From: Wurfbainia villosa
Lineage: Eukaryota > Streptophyta > Magnoliopsida > Zingiberales > Zingiberaceae
Direction: 5' to 3'
DNA length: 64,000 nt
Assembly (NCBI GenBank): GCA_025175895.1
Contig: CM046003.1
Span: 47,052,335-47,116,334, forward strand
Shown here: positions 22,868 to 36,215 of the stretch, piece by piece
Layout: every line of letters starts with the position of its first letter
Numbering within the stretch: position 1 is the first letter of the stretch
The notes under the pieces: model-generated
What the model was told of the DNA's origin: nothing
The model's input: only the letters and a program-made list of their open reading frames with translations
Databases searched by the model: none
Translations under genes and position numbers: made by a program

Positions 22868-24698
22868 TATTAGTGAAAGGCCTAGAGCCAATCATGTGAT
22901 GATTGTTGTATGGACTTTATTGTATCATATTCCTATTTATAAAGGCATGGTTATTATATTTACTTGTATTGGTGCCAAATAACTAAATATAATAACGTCC
23001 TTGAGTAGTAGGTTCTTATCTATATCAATCGATTGGTTGAATCGATAATGAGATTATATAGAGAACACTACTCTTAATCATTCCTAGTCAAGTATTAACA
23101 TTCAGGGATAATGTTAATGCGTAGAGACTAGCATGTAGGTCAACTCGATGACTTGATCTCACAAGTCATGAATATGAGATATCAAGTTGACACATGGGTA
23201 TACATTAGCGAATGTATACTGAATGACCCGCCATGAAAAAGTATCGTGGATCGTTATATGAGTGCCATATACTTTCTCATATGACTATTAGTATGACTGT
23301 TAGTCCTTAGACCTGAAGTCACCATGGTTCCCTACATAAGGAGTTGCATACTTTGGCTTCGTCAAACGTCACCCGTAAATGGGTGGACTATAAAGGCGAT
23401 TACTGGGTATGTAACAAATTATGCGGAGGGATATGAGTGATGTAGATGGGATCTATCCCTTCTATATGACGGGAGTGACATCGTTATTCTTGATAGAGTG
23501 AGACCACGAAGTGCATGACCATGCCCAAATGAGTCAATATGAGATATTGAGCTCATTTGATTAGAGTGAGTCTACTTGGAGTTCAAGATATAGATTGTAC
23601 CGAGGATGACACGGTCTATGCCTCAATTGGTCAATCTAGATGTCAAGGATAGAGGGACATTGTCACATATTGTGAGAGTCACAATTAGTAGTCACAAAGG
23701 TGATGTTGGAGCTCAACATTCTTGTAACTTGGGTAGCAATGATGTGTTGCTAGATACTGCTCATTGCTTATATTTGTAAATCAGTTTAGGGACATTGCCA
23801 ACGTTACAAGAACCTATAGGGTCACACACAAAGGGCAATTAGATGGAGATTAGGTTCATATGATGAACCATGAGAATTAGGTTCATGGGATGAACCAAAT
23901 TGGATTAAGAGTAATCCAAATTGGACTAATTGAGTTAGACTCAAGTTGATTCAAGTGTTGAATGAGTATAATTTAGATTTGATTCATTGAGTCAATTTAA
24001 ATTAATGAATAGAGATTCATTAAATCAAATTGACTTGAATCAAGTGGTTAGATTTGATCAACCATGGGAGATAAGAGGTCAAGTTTGACTTGACTTGAGA
24101 GGGAAGATGAATGGTCAATTTTGACTTGACCAATTGCCATGTCATGGTGACATGGCATGGGGGCCGGCCAATGATGATGCTACACATCATCATGGACCTA
24201 TCATGTGGTGCCACCTCATGAGGGAGACCAAGAGCCATTGGCTCTTGGAGTTACATGCATGCATGTAACCCCCCATCCAAGAGTGGCCGACCACTTCTCA
24301 TTAGATGAGAATTGATTTTGGTGAGTTACTCTAACTTCATCTTCTTCCTTGGATCATCTTCCTCTCATAAGCTCTCCCATCCCTCATCTTGGCTGAACCA
24401 TCCAAGGGGTGCTAGCACACTCAAAGTTGCGTTTTCTCCACCATATGTCCGTGTGGATACCAATAGAGAAGTATGCACTTGACACTCTTGAGTTCCGGCG
24501 AAGCTTTTGGACGAGCGAGATAAGCGAAGGGCGTCGCTACGAGGGTAATGCTCTTACCTTATAGATCTAAGGTAGATCTAGGTTTACTTAAGCACATACA
24601 TGTTTTTTATTTTAATATATCTTCACACGGATCCGTGGCCAGACTTTCGGGGTTTCCGCAATACAAAAAGCAGTTTTTGCAGCTCGGAAAGTCCAACA
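22868..24698 (+). mobile_element. Solo LTR E inserted in the A 3' LTR
   Basis: 1,831 bp starting TATTAGTGAAAGGCC (probably from TG) and ending GTCCAACA. The flanks are AGATA (22863-22867) and AGATC (24699-24703), the expected AGATC TSD with one change. The A LTR is collinear across it (compare GGAAGATCGTCGCCC at about 15997). No ORF, primer site or second LTR: the product of recombination between two LTRs. Orientation from the TG/CA ends and polarity of similar LTRs, tentative. Confidence 0.87.
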
Positions 24699-25097
24699 AG
24701 ATCGTCGCCCACAGGACGTCCAAAAGGAGGAAGGACATACAATAGAAGACCTAGAGGTAAATAAGAGGTATAATTCTTGTTTAAGTATGTTTTCTTATTC
24801 TATGCAAATTGTATGTATTGTATGTGGCTAATTTACTTGGACCCCGAAGACAAACACAAAAACCGACGATCCGTACATCGTCTGTTCCGCAGCTAATCGA
24901 AGAAAAGAGGTATGTTACTTGAATAACAAGTTTGTTCAAGTGACCACTCTATTCGAATAGCACGATGATGGATCGGTTGCTTGGGAAATCCCTCTTTGTC
25001 AAGGATTAATTTTTTAATCCAGGGGACGTAGATGAGATCGCCATGCACTAGCGACCAAGTTGAAGTGGGAAGTGAAGCTTCATCACCCTTCAGATGC

Positions 25098-26234
25098 AAA
25101 CTCGAACACAAGTGTGTAACATGGTTCAAGACCCTTGCCGCTAATCCACGACCCGATTCATTCTAGGTGAATCACTCCTAACCGAATCCACTAGATCTCT
25201 TCTTTTGCCCAAGCAAGGTGGAGGTAACCCTTCTTACAACACAACACTCCTTCTTACAATATGATTGAAAGAAATGCAAGGAGAAGGAGTAGAACTCATG
25301 TAGGGAACTTAGGGGATACTTGGGAGCATGAAGATTAACCTCCCCAAAGCTCACACCCTCTCTTTTTATAGAGAGGGGCGAATTCTTCCAGTTGGGGTTT
25401 CATCAGTCGACTGCTGCATGGCAACAGTCGACTATCGCCTTTGCAATGACTTCTTACGACGCCTGATCCATGATCGTCACCGTCCAACGAAAACCTTGGC
25501 AGTCGACTGATGACCTCGTAGCCGACTGATCAATCGGCTACGAGTGCTTCTGTGCCCGCACGAACTCCAACAGTCGACTGCCATACATGGCAGTCGATTG
25601 CCATCAATCAACTGCTAATGTAGTAGTCCGACTACTGATTGGGCAGCTCCGTCGCACACCAGTCGAACTCATTCGACTTGGATCAGTTCGACTGCCCATT
25701 CATGGCAGTCGATTGGTGCCGGGTAAACCTTAAACAAGAGACTTGTTGAGCATCCGATGGTCGGGTAAAACCTCAACCCACTCGCTTGAGCATCTGACAC
25801 TTGACTTAGCCATTTGGCCAAGTTCACCTATGAGCTATGTTATATTTCGCTCATTCTCTCATCTCTCTTGAAGTCCCTTGCCGAAGTTCTCTTCATCTGA
25901 CCATGTACCTTGGATGCACCAAGCGTATGACTTCACAATACCATCCTTCGTGTCTCGCCCTGAAGTCTACTTTCTTGGTTTCACTCCAATGTTGCTCGTC
26001 CGACGGTCCCTCGGATGCATCAAGCGCACAACTTTGCAATGCCGTCCTTCACCGACTCAAGGACCCGAGCCATGAGATGGTGAACTCACCAATGCTAACA
26101 TCAAGCCAATCCCATGTGTGAATTACTAAGTCCTGTACGACTTCAACACACATATTAAATCAACATAACAACCTAACTTAAACCTTTTCCACACACATCA
26201 AAACCACATCATACATGGGTTGATTGCCCTAACA
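25098..26234 (-). repeat. Inner piece of the B2 3' LTR
   Basis: Read on the minus strand it begins TGTTAGGGCAATCAACCC at 26234. It keeps the CAGTCGACTG palindromes (for example near 25404, 25500 and 25570) that are replaced in the sister LTR at 38440-38690. Confidence 0.9.
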
Positions 26235-26249
26235 ATCTCTCCATTTTTG

Positions 26250-27384
26250 ATGTGACAACCATGTTTAAGTTAGGTAAAATATTAACATAAAAACATAAGG
26301 CAAGAAAGCATGTAAAATATGGATATCAAACACTCCCCCTAAATACATGCAACCCCTTTTTAACACATGCTAATTTTCTCCACCTAGCATGATTAACTTA
26401 AACCCACAATTTCTCCCCCTTTGACACCATCAAAAACATCAAACATATGTAATAAAGCATGACATCAAAGTCTAAAGGAAGAAAACACCAAAATCAGACT
26501 TAAAACTCTCAAAATCAGATTACTATGCTGCAGACAGCAAAGATGATCACATCACATGGCAATGATCGCACAAGTAAATCTGGATTTTCTGATTTTTCGG
26601 ACGAAATTCAGAAATGCATTAAAAATTTCATAAAATTTGAAAAATCATGAAAATTTGAAAAAACATTTCTCATAAGTCCCTTTATCAATGAAAAATAGTT
26701 TTTTTTTGTGAAAATTCATTTAATTTTCCAACATTTGGCAAAAACTCAAAAGTCTTAAAAACTCTCAAAGTTTTATCAATTTTAGAACATAGTTTTGCCT
26801 TGAAGTGATTTAAAACATGAATACACAGAATGTAACACAAGAAATGGTTTTGAAATCATTTGAAATATCCAACTATGATCTTTGGGCAATATGTCTATGA
26901 ATTAAACATATGCTTTCCCCATGATTGGTCTATCATTGCTATCATGATACTTGTAATGACCATCTAAATGTCATGAGCATTAGTGGACCATTTGTATCAA
27001 CCTAACATCTCACCCATGCTATGTTTTCAATCAAGTTAGCCTATAGTGAGTGTAAGATGTACCTAAGGTATTTGTACTTAACCAACAATTTCATGCAATT
27101 CTACCCAAGGTTAAGTATCATCCTAAAACTTCCATTATGATCATAACACAAACATGATCCTAATTGCATATCATGATCATAATAAAAGTAAATCATCAAG
27201 TATAAATCATGATTTAAGCATTATCAATAATTACACATCATGATAAAACAAATACATCATTCAATTCCTAGGTCACACATTATCATCACCCAACACTAAG
27301 TCAAAAATCACCCACATCATCCTAAGTCAACCATTTAACATGATATAAGTAAAGTCCACTTATGGTTGACTTTTCTAGATTCCT
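26250..27384 (-). other. Noncoding spacer of B2
   Basis: Minus-strand counterpart of 7702-9029, with CTCCCCC/TTTCTCC polypurine motifs near 26334-26345, 26374 and 26410. No gene. Confidence 0.75.
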
Positions 27385-28590
27385 CTAACCCTTGAGGATT
27401 GACTTGGGAACCCAAAATATATTCTTTCCAATAGGGTTCACCAAGTATTCCTTTGGGATCTATTTCCTAGCTACCATTGTAGTTTTAGCTTGACCCATTG
27501 CAATTAAACAATGGTAGGCCTTCTCATTCTTGGTTCCCTTATAATCTAGGTCTTTCTTGTTGAAACTAGCCCTTTGGCTCCCAATGATCATGTTAAGGGT
27601 GTTGGAGCCAATAGTAAACTTTTCTAAGGCCTTTGTAAGAAATTCTACCTTTTCCCTTAAGGCCTTATTTTCTTCTACTAAGCATGCATCACTAGTCATA
27701 GAAGAAGAAGCATTATCATTAACATTTAAACATGCATTTTCTAGCTTTTCTTCTAATTTTTGAATTTGATCAAACATGCTTTTATTTTTCTTCTTAGCCT
27801 TAAATAAATCCCTAGTTAGGCTAGTAATCATAGAAACTACATCATTTGAGGGGAGTTTCGTTACCTTGCTTACCTAATCCCCTTCCGATGATGATGATGA
27901 TGAGGCTCCCCCTTCACTCGAGCTCTCCTCTTCACTTGAGCTTGTTTCTCCTTTTTCCGAAGAGGTGGAGTCCAAGTCATCTATCCCCATTAGTGCAAGG
28001 CCTGTGAAGACTTTCTCTTCTTCCGATGAGGATGGATAATCCCATGTCACCACTTTAAGGTTGTGGGCTTTAGCCTTCCCTTTTTCTTTTGATTTTCTTT
28101 CTTCTTCCTTCTTCTTGCTCCCCTTCTTCTTGTCTTCTTTCTTTCTTCTTTCTTCCTTGCTTTTGTTCAAGAGGGGACAATCATCCCTCATGTGTCCCTC
28201 TCCTTGGCAATTATAACAAATAATCTTTCTCCTTGGCCTTCTTCCCCTATCATGAAATTTATTAAATTTAAAGCCTTTTAATGCACGTCTCACCTTTCTT
28301 ACCATATAAGCTTCTTTATTACTATCCATGGAGGAGGAAGATGAATCTTCATCGGATGAGGAGGGTGGCGTATCCTTCTTCTTCTTTTTTCCCTTGTCGA
28401 CCATTAGTGCTATTCCCCTTGGCTTTATGCTTGGTTCTTCAATTATGCCTTCAAACCTAGTTTCATGTAATTCCATGGTAGAAAAGAATTCTTCTAAAGT
28501 ACTTAGCTCTAGATTCTTGGAGATGTAAAAAGAGTCCACCATGGAGCTCCACTTAGATGATCGGGGAAATGCATCTATGGCCTTCATGAT
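27385..28590 (-). pseudogene. gag: Gag of B2, C-terminal part
   Basis: Minus-strand Gag homologous to B1 gag from about residue 165 to the end. The zinc knuckle CYNCQGEGHMRDDC, the Ser/Glu-rich region and the coiled coil are present. A stop splits the Ser/Glu region from the coiled coil (after SSSSSEGD, near 27874), and a TAG near 27460 replaces the Trp of the RKWIPKE motif. B3 is inserted at 28590/37448 with TSD ATGAT, and the N-terminal part lies at 37448-37926. Confidence 0.9.
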
Positions 28591-29817
28591 TGTAGGGTTG
28601 ATGGTGGTCGGCTAGAGAGGGGTGAATAGCCTTTATCGTAGATGGTGGAAGTCGTTCATTCATTGCTCGTCTACAAACACTATTAGCGCAAGCGAAATAT
28701 ACTAATGTAGACAATTAAAGACAAAGCAAAGGAAGAATAGAAAACACAAACGCTAACACCACAATGTAACGTGATTCACGACCTCGCCGCTAATCCACGA
28801 TCTGATTCGTCCAAGGTGAATCACGCCTCAAGCTTTCACTATTCTCTCCTTTGCACCAAGATAGGTGGAGGTAACCTCTTTACAATCCCTCTTCTTACAA
28901 TATAATGGAATAATAGCAAGTAAGAAGAGTGGAAGATCTTTAGAGCACTTTGGGAGATGTTATGAGTTGAAGCATTAGACTCCCAAATGCCCTCACCCCT
29001 TCTTTTTATAGAAGAAGAGGGTTTCTTCCTGTTGACACAGGACCAGTCGACTGATGCCCCAATCAGTCGACTGATCCCGTAGTCGTTGCCCAATAACGAC
29101 TTCTTCCATGTTGGATTCCATCTAACGACTCCCACATCAGCCGACTGATCTTACCATCAGTCGACTGATGGAGCTATCAGTCGAGTGCCAGAAGCGAACA
29201 CTCCATTCTATGCCCGAAACCCTTGCGACCAGTCGATTGATTCCTTCATCACGATCGTGGTCTCGCAATGATCGCTAATCCATGATACGATCGTTGGCAC
29301 ATGAACCGTGACTAACACTAGTCGAAATCACAACGACTTAGAGTAGTCGACTATCATTACATGGCAGTCGACTGGTGTCGGGAAATCCCATCCGACACTT
29401 AGCCAATTGGCCAAGTTCCACCTAAGCGCACTACCCCTTCCCGGGTTACATTCGCTCACTCTCATCCCTTGGAGTCCATTGCCTTTGAAGTTGTCTTTGT
29501 CCGGCCATGCCCCTCGGATGCGCCAAGCGCACGGCTCTGCAGTGCCATCCTTCGTGTCTCGCCCTGAAGTCTACTTCCTCCGGCTTCACTCCAATCTCCT
29601 CGTCCGGTGGTCCCTCGGATGCTCCAAGTGCACGACTTCCGCAAAGCTATCCTTCACTGACTCAAGGACTGAGTCATGAGAGGTGAAACTCACCAATGAT
29701 CCATGTGCAAATTACTAAGTCTTGTAAGACTCCAACTCACATATCAAATCCAAACATCCTAACTTAAACCCTTTGCCACACACATCAAAACCATATGACG
29801 AGTTGATTGCCCTAACA
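28591..29817 (-). repeat. 3' LTR of B3
   Basis: 1,227 bp, bordered inside by the polypurine tract CAAAAATGGGGAGAT (minus, 29818-29832). Part of its palindromes are replaced by CGATCG-type sequence (29253-29310) relative to the 5' LTR (36852-36935). Confidence 0.92.
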
Positions 29818-29831
29818 ATCTCCCCATTTTT

Positions 29832-31075
29832 GATGTGTGGCAATTCGTTTAAGTTAGGTAAACATTTGATAAAAATATTAAGGTAAGAAAGCATGTAAAT
29901 AAACATGATTATCAACTCTCCCCCTTAATACATGAAACTCCCCCTAAATGCAATTCTCCCCTTACTTAAACATGCATATTTCTCCCCCTTTGACACCATA
30001 AAAAATATTAAACAAAGTTTATACAAGCATGACATCAATTCTAGGGAACAAAAATTACCAAAACATGCCTTAAATCTGATAAAATAAAGTTACTGGGCAT
30101 GTTATCAGTCGATCAGTCGACTGGTTCAGACTACCAGTCGACTGACACTCTGATTTCGGATTTTTCTGATTTTCAGGGTGAATTTCAGAAATGCATTAAA
30201 AATTCTACAAAATTCAAAAAATCATGAAATTTTGGGAACATATTTCTTGTAAGTATATTTATCAATGAAAAATAGTTTTTCATGAAAAATCATTATATTT
30301 TCGAAAATTAGCCAAAAATCCAAAAGCTTCAAAAACAACTAGGTTTTTGATCAAGTTAGTATCAATTTTAATACCTAGTTTTGCTTTGGATTGTTTCAAA
30401 ACATGAACACACAGATTTTAAAATAAGAAATTGTTTTGAAAATATATGAAATATCCAACCATAATCTTTGGGAAATATGTCTATGAATTAAACATAAGCC
30501 TTCCCCATGATTGGTCTATTATTGCTATTTTGATATTTTAAATGACCATCTAAATGCCATAGACATTAGTGGACCATTAGTATTATCCTATCATCTCACC
30601 CATGCTAAGTTTTCAATCAAGGTAGCCTATAGTGAGTGCGAGATGTTCCTAAAGGTATTTGTATATACTTAACCATTAATTTCATGCAATTCTATACAAG
30701 GTTAAGTATCATCCTATCAACCCACATGAACATAAAGACATATATGAATTGTTTCCACATTATGATCATGAAACAAATGTATTCATCAATTTATAATCAT
30801 GCATTAGGTATGAATTATGATAATAAGTAAAGTATCACCCTAGGCATGATTTAACACCTTATTGCCCATGATTATGTGCCAAATATCAAGATCATAAATC
30901 ATGATTGCAAGCATGTGTAACAATTACATTAACCATCATGATTTGAGCATTATTATCCATTTATGGGCACATTATCATCACCCAACACTATGCTAAAATT
31001 AAGTCCCACCATCCTAAGTCAACCAAAGCATAAGATATAGGTGAAATCCTTATGGTTGACTATCCTAGGATTTTC
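29832..31075 (-). other. Noncoding spacer of B3
   Basis: Counterpart of 7702-9029. CTCCCCC motifs at about 29919, 29941 and 29985 are the repeated polypurine motifs seen from the other strand. No gene. Confidence 0.75.
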
Positions 31076-33017
31076 CTAATCCTTAAGGATGAATTTAGGA
31101 ACCCAAAACAAATTCTTTCCTATGGGGTTCACTAAAAATTCATTAGGGATCCATTTTCTAGCTATTGTTTTCTTTTTATCTTGACCCCTAGCAATTAAGC
31201 ATTTATAGGCCTTTTCATTTTTATTTTCCTTATATCCTAGGCCTTTCTTATTGAAGCTTGCTCTTTGGCTCCCTATGATCATGTTAAGGGTGTTGGAGCC
31301 AATTGTAAATTTTTCTAGGGCCTTGGTCAAGTGGTCTACCTTTTCCCTTAGGACCTTATTTTCCTCTATGCATGCATCATTAACATCAAATGACATATAA
31401 AGATCATGTGAGCATGCATCATCATGACTAGAAGTAATATTATCATTAATAGTTAAGCATGCTTTTTCTAATTTTTCTTCTAAGTCCTTAATTTGAGTTA
31501 GCATGCATTTATTTTTATTTTTAGCCCTAAATAATTCCTTAGTAAGGCTAGAAATCATTGACATAATTTTCTTGGGAGGTAGATTCGTTACCTCACTTAC
31601 CAAATCCTCTTCCGATGATGAGAATATAGAAGAAGCTCCCCCTTCACTTGAGCTCTCCTCACTTGAGCTTGCTTCTTCTTTTTTGGAGGAGGAGGTGGAG
31701 TCTAGGTCATCAAATGCCATTAGGACAAGATTTGAGTAGACATGTTCTTCTTCTTCGGATGATGATGATGAAGAAGAGGGATCATCCCATGTCCTTGCTT
31801 TTAGTGGCTTGGCCTTCCCCTTTTCCTTGGCCTTCTTCTCCTCTTCCTTTTTCTTCTTGCTCCCCTTTTTCTTCTTTTCTTCCTTCTTCCTCCTCTCTTC
31901 TTTGCTCTTGTTTAGGAGGGGACAATTATCCCTTATGTGTCCCTCTCCTTGGCAATTATAGCAAATTACCTTCCCCCTTGGTCTTCTCCTCCTATCATTA
32001 GATTTATTAAATTTAAAATTTTTCAAAGCACGTCTTACCTTCCTTACCATGTAAGCTTCTTCCGTGCTATCCAATGAGGAGGAGGAGGGAGTCTCCATCT
32101 TCTTCTTCCCCTTGTTGGATAATAGTGCCACTCCCCTTGATGGTTGAAATTTTGGCTCTTCTATGTCACGCCCGCCCCTGTCAGGGACCCTAAATGTCCG
32201 GAGAGGCGGCGCGTGACGCGACCGTACATACATTACATACAGCGGAAGACTTTAGACCTAAATATTTTTTTTTTGTTTTTCTTTTAAACATAAACATGCG
32301 TTAACACATATATACATATATATATACATACTTCTTCTTCTTAGCATAGAGTATGCTTCATAGCGTGGATAGATACTTCTTCTTACTTCTTCTTTACTTC
32401 TTCTTCTTAACATAGAGCATGCATCATATATGTAGATACTTAGTGCTTAGTAAATTCATAACATCATCATCATAAGGAGACATAAGTGAGGACATGAATA
32501 GACATCTTCATCATAGGTAAACATGTTTAGACCTAACGGATCTTCTCCACCATGCCACTACCACACACATTGGCCCCTCCTGCTGCTCCCTTTAGTTTAT
32601 CCATCCCTTACCCTTATCTGCAGTACGAGGGAAAGATAAACTATAAGCACATAGGCTTAGTAAGATCCTGTCCTACTCACTAAAACCATACATCATCATT
32701 AATCATGGCATGCAGCATTCACAACATAGAAGCAATATAACATGTAACATACTTGGTGTCATCAACTTAACATGTAGCATAAGTAACGTAAGTGAAATAT
32801 AGCATGGATCATCGTATCATCAAACATAACTTGTAATGTATCTAACGTAAACATGTAAACATTCATAGCCTATCGTAAAGCATAACTTTCATAACGCATC
32901 TAACGTAAGCATGTAAACATTCATAACATATCATAAAGCATAACTTCATAACGTATCTAACGTAAGCATGTAGACATTCATAACATATCATAAAACATAA
33001 CCTTCATAACATATAAC

Positions 33018-33300
33018 TTAACAATCATGGCATATCGTTTAACATAACATGTAACTTAACAATCATGGCATATCATTTAACATAACATGTAACTTAACAA
33101 TCATGGCATATTATTTGACATAACATGTAACTTAACAATCATGACATATTATTTAACATAACATGTAACTTAACAATCATGGCATATTATTTAACATAAC
33201 ATGTAACTTAACAATCATGACATATTATTTAACATAACATGTAACTTAACAATCATGACATACATTTAACGTAACATGTAACTTAACAATCATGACATAC
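33018..33300 (+). repeat. 38-bp tandem repeat in D
   Basis: About 7-8 units of the type ACTTAACAATCATGGCATAT followed by CATTTAACATAACATGTA. Confidence 0.88.
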
Positions 33301-33414
33301 ATATGCAAGATGCTTTTGAAAACATATATATACTAGGTACGTAAATATAAATCTCAACATATTTGGGCCCGGCATTGTACCACTTCTTCATTATCATAGC
33401 GCGCATCCCTAAAT

Positions 33415-33690
33415 AGGCCCGAGGTAGCAAGTCTCGAACCTAATAGGTTTCTAGGCCCGAGTCTTATTCCATCGACCTAGGGGCAATCGTCATAGCGTAG
33501 AAGCCCATCCTAGGCCCGAGTCTTACTCCATCGACCTAAGGCATCTTGGAGCCCATCCCGTACTAGGCCCGAATCTTATTCCATCGACCTAGGGGCAATC
33601 ATACATAGAAGCTCATCCTAGGCCCGAGTCTTATTCCATCGACCTAGGGCATCTTAGGAGCCCATCCCTTCTTGGACCTTGTTAAGGTCT
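33415..33690 (+). repeat. Dispersed tandem AGGCCCGAGTCTTATTCCATCGACCT units in D
   Basis: Four to five units of 55-75 bp with the phrases AGGCCCGAGTCTTA and CCATCGACCTA, alternating with GCCCATCC. Confidence 0.8.
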
Positions 33691-33739
33691 TGGTACAAGC
33701 CATGCATGTAAAATACTTATATGCTTACTTTACTACATG

Positions 33740-34190
33740 TCTTATTAACATAGCATAGCATACTTCGTTTCATAACACATCATGCTTCATTTCATTAACA
33801 TAGCATAGCATACTTCATTTCATACACCTCATGCTTCACTTCATTAACATAGCATAGCATACTTCATTTCATACACATCATGCTTCATTTCATTTTCATA
33901 ACATGGCATAATTCATTTCATACACATCAGGCTTCATTTCATTTACATAGCATGGCATACTTCATTTCATAACAACATATCCTATTTCATTAACATAGCA
34001 TGGCATACTTTATTTCATAACAACATAACTTATTTCATTAACATAGCATGGCATACTTTATTTCATAACAACATAACATAGCATGGCATGCTTCATTTCA
34101 TAACAACATAACTTATTTCATTAACATAGCATGGCATGCTTCATTTCATAACAACATAACTTATTTCATCAACATAGCATACAATTCATG
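33740..34190 (+). repeat. About 48-bp tandem repeat in D
   Basis: Roughly nine units built on CATTAACATAGCATGGCATA plus CTTCATTTCATAACAACAT, with length variation. Confidence 0.85.
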
Positions 34191-34985
34191 GTATGAACTT
34201 CATTGTACCCTAAAGAGGTCAAAGGTGGCCGAATGGTCCTTATAGGCTTTTTAGGGTTTAGACCTTTAACCTAATTCAAGTAACATACATATGCATACAA
34301 ATTCCATAAAATTCATGGTATGAACTTCATTGTAACCTAAGAACCAAAGGTGAATGGTCCATGTAGGGCCTTTGGGTTTAACTTTTGACCTAATCCCCTT
34401 TTAAAACTTAACCTCATCATATAGTTACAAAACATAGTATGAAACTTCATTGAAACCCTATAGTGGGGTTTGGCCGAATAGAACTATAGTGTTCATTAGG
34501 GTTAGCTTTTGTTCTAACCCACTTTAAACCCTAAAATCATCATCTAGTTCCCATAATATGGCATGGAACTTCATTGAAACCCTAAAGTAGGGTTTGGCCG
34601 AATAGAACTAAAGTGTTCATTAGGGTTAGCTTTTGTTCTAACCCACTTTAAACCCTAACATCATAATCTAGTTATAAAACATAGCATAAACATAGCATAG
34701 AGCTTCTTTGAGACCCTAGTTCATGACTTGGCCGAATGGGTCATGGAGGCCTCTAGAGTTAGATCTTTATCCTAATCCCTATAACATGCTAACATCATCA
34801 CTTGCAAGCAAAAACAAGATATAACTTCAATAAAACACCAACAAAACCCATGTTGGCCGAATGGTTCATAGGGTTTCCTAGGTTTAACTTTTGACCTAAT
34901 CCATTTTAAGCCCTAACATCATCATCTAATTACAAAAGCATGGCATACAACTTCATGGAAACCCTAGATCATATCTTGGCCGAAT
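34190..34985 (+). repeat. About 115-bp tandem repeat with TTGGCCGAAT core in D
   Basis: Six to seven diverged units, each with CTTCATTGAAACCCTA, TTGGCCGAAT and TAGGGTTTAGCTTTTG-like segments. Confidence 0.8.
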
Positions 34986-36200
34986 TTAACAATATAGATT
35001 TCTTTTATAAAACGTCAACCGAAGCTACTCGTATGCAGGTGAGGGATACTTACATCCTTCGCTTTGCTTGGGGTGGGGGAGATAACCTAAAGAAGGTCAA
35101 CACTTAGCCTTCTCTAGCTTGGATAGGATTCGGCCAAAAGAGGGAATGTAGAGGAAAACTTTAGGATTTCGGTGAGAAGAGAGGAAGAAGAAGAGAGGAA
35201 GTAAACAATTTCAATCTTCCCTCTTCTTTATAAAGGGAGGAGGAAGAGAAGTTCCTCTTTTCTTTTCTATGCCTCTTCATTTACCCTTAGTCCCATTTAT
35301 CTATAGTCCCCCCCCCCCTTCCTTAATCATACAATCCTATTGGGCTTATGGTTAGTGGGTACATCTATAGGGCTTGGCTATCTCTAGAGGTCTGGAGTTC
35401 AATTCCTAGGTCTTGTATCCATTTTTGGCTTATTTTCTTTTGTTTTGGAAAAAAGCCTACATAAAGCCCATTATCATCAAGCCAAAAATTCTTGTAAAAT
35501 TGCTAGGAATTTTACGGGCGTTACATTCTACTACTCCTTAGAGCCTTGTTTCGTGGAGCTCCATGGTTGAGAAGAATTCCTCCAAGGTGCTAACTTCTAG
35601 GTTTTTGGAGATGTAAAAAGAGTCCACCATTGAGCTCCATCTTGAGAACCGGGGAAAGACATCTATAGCCTTCATTACCATATCCCAGTTGGAGAGCTTT
35701 TCCCCTACACTTGTCAAACCGGTTAGAATTTCTTTAAACCTAGAGTGTAGAGATTTTACCTTCTCTCCCTTTTCAAGTTTGATATTGGATAGTTGGGAGC
35801 GAAAGACATCTCTCCTTGCTAGCTTGGCCTCGGATGTGCCTTCATGAATCTCTATGAGTTTCTCCCACATCTCTTTGGCGCTAGCACATTCCCCTATCCG
35901 ATTCACTTCTTGTTGGGGGAGTACGTTGTAGAGGTGGTGCTTTGCCTTGGAGTTCGCCAAGTACTCCTCCCTTTGCCTCTTGCTCCACCTTGATTTTTCC
36001 AATGACTCCTCTTCTTCATCCCTAGGCATCTCGAAATCGTTTTTCATAATTAATAGAATTTCAAAGTCGGTTTCGAAAAATACCTCCATTCGCTTCTTCC
36101 ACCAAGCGAATTCCCTCTCGAACTTTGGCAGATGAATGTTAGAGCCGGCCATCTCTTGATATAGTGCTTGTAGCGGCGGTTAGTCCTCAACAAGCGCCTT

Positions 36201-36213
36201 GGCTTTGATACCA
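36201..36213 (-). other. Primer-binding site of B3
   Basis: GGCTTTGATACCA on the plus strand, i.e. TGGTATCAAAGCC read along the element, one mismatch to the usual site. Confidence 0.85.
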
Positions 36214-36215
36214 CT

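Larger units (their letters stand above)
14582..25092 (+). mobile_element. Full-length Ty1/copia element A
   Basis: LTRs at 14582-16375 and 21394-25092, the second enlarged by solo LTR E. TSD GATGC at 14577-14581 and 25093-25097. Primer site at 16378-16390, gag-pol frame 17437-21360, polypurine tract 21383-21392. All parts of an autonomous copia element are present, but the coding frame carries 11 stops. Confidence 0.96.
21394..25092 (+). repeat. 3' LTR of A, interrupted by solo LTR E
   Basis: Starts TATTGGGATG (TG changed to TA) and ends CCCTTCA. Without E and its TSD copy it is about 1.86 kb and collinear with 14582-16375. Five 27-bp units at 22286-22419, one enlarged by an extra TTAAA-like insertion. 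Confidence 0.93.
14425..26234 (-). repeat. 3' LTR of B2, split by element A
   Basis: The outer piece 14425-14581 and the inner piece 25098-26234 join at GATGC and match the intact 5' LTR 37986-39274 through the junction (ATGC at about 38140-38143). The internal side is preceded by the polypurine tract CAAAAATGGAGAGAT (minus, 26235-26249). Confidence 0.92.
32164..35525 (+). mobile_element. Solo LTR D with tandem-repeat-rich body
   Basis: 3,362 bp beginning TGTCACGCCCG and ending CGGGCGTTACA, with TSD TTCTA at 32159-32163 and 35526-35530. The ends form an 11-bp inverted repeat with one mismatch. TATA-like TTATAAAG at 35228-35235 (+) gives the tentative orientation. No ORF, primer site or repeated terminus, so it is a solo LTR of a large gypsy-type family like F. 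Confidence 0.87.
31076..36152 (-). pseudogene. gag: Gag of B3, split by solo LTR D
   Basis: Minus strand, ATG at 36152 (MAGSNIHLPKFE). The N-terminal part runs to 35531 and ends in a TAA at 35538-35540 where other copies have Glu; the C-terminal part runs from 32163 to 31076 without a stop. It includes the CCHC knuckle CYNCQGEGHIRDNC, Lys/Glu-rich and Ser/Glu-rich tracts, a coiled coil and the family end NLFWVPKFILKD. The duplicated TTCTA borders D. The open frame 32233-31076 begins inside D and is not a natural start. Without D only one stop would remain, so the gene was probably damaged late. Confidence 0.92.

Noticed and set aside
31076..32233. A 385-residue protein with its own start
   Set aside because: Its first ~24 codons lie in solo LTR D; it is the tail of a gag split by D.
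33018..34190. CRISPR-like array in the regular repeats of D
   Set aside because: Units are directly tandem, with no unique spacers, in plant TE DNA.
32164..35525. D as a DNA transposon with TGTCACGCCCG terminal inverted repeats
   Set aside because: The ends are TG...CA and the TSD is 5 bp, which fits a solo LTR; no transposase is present, and F has the same type of ends.
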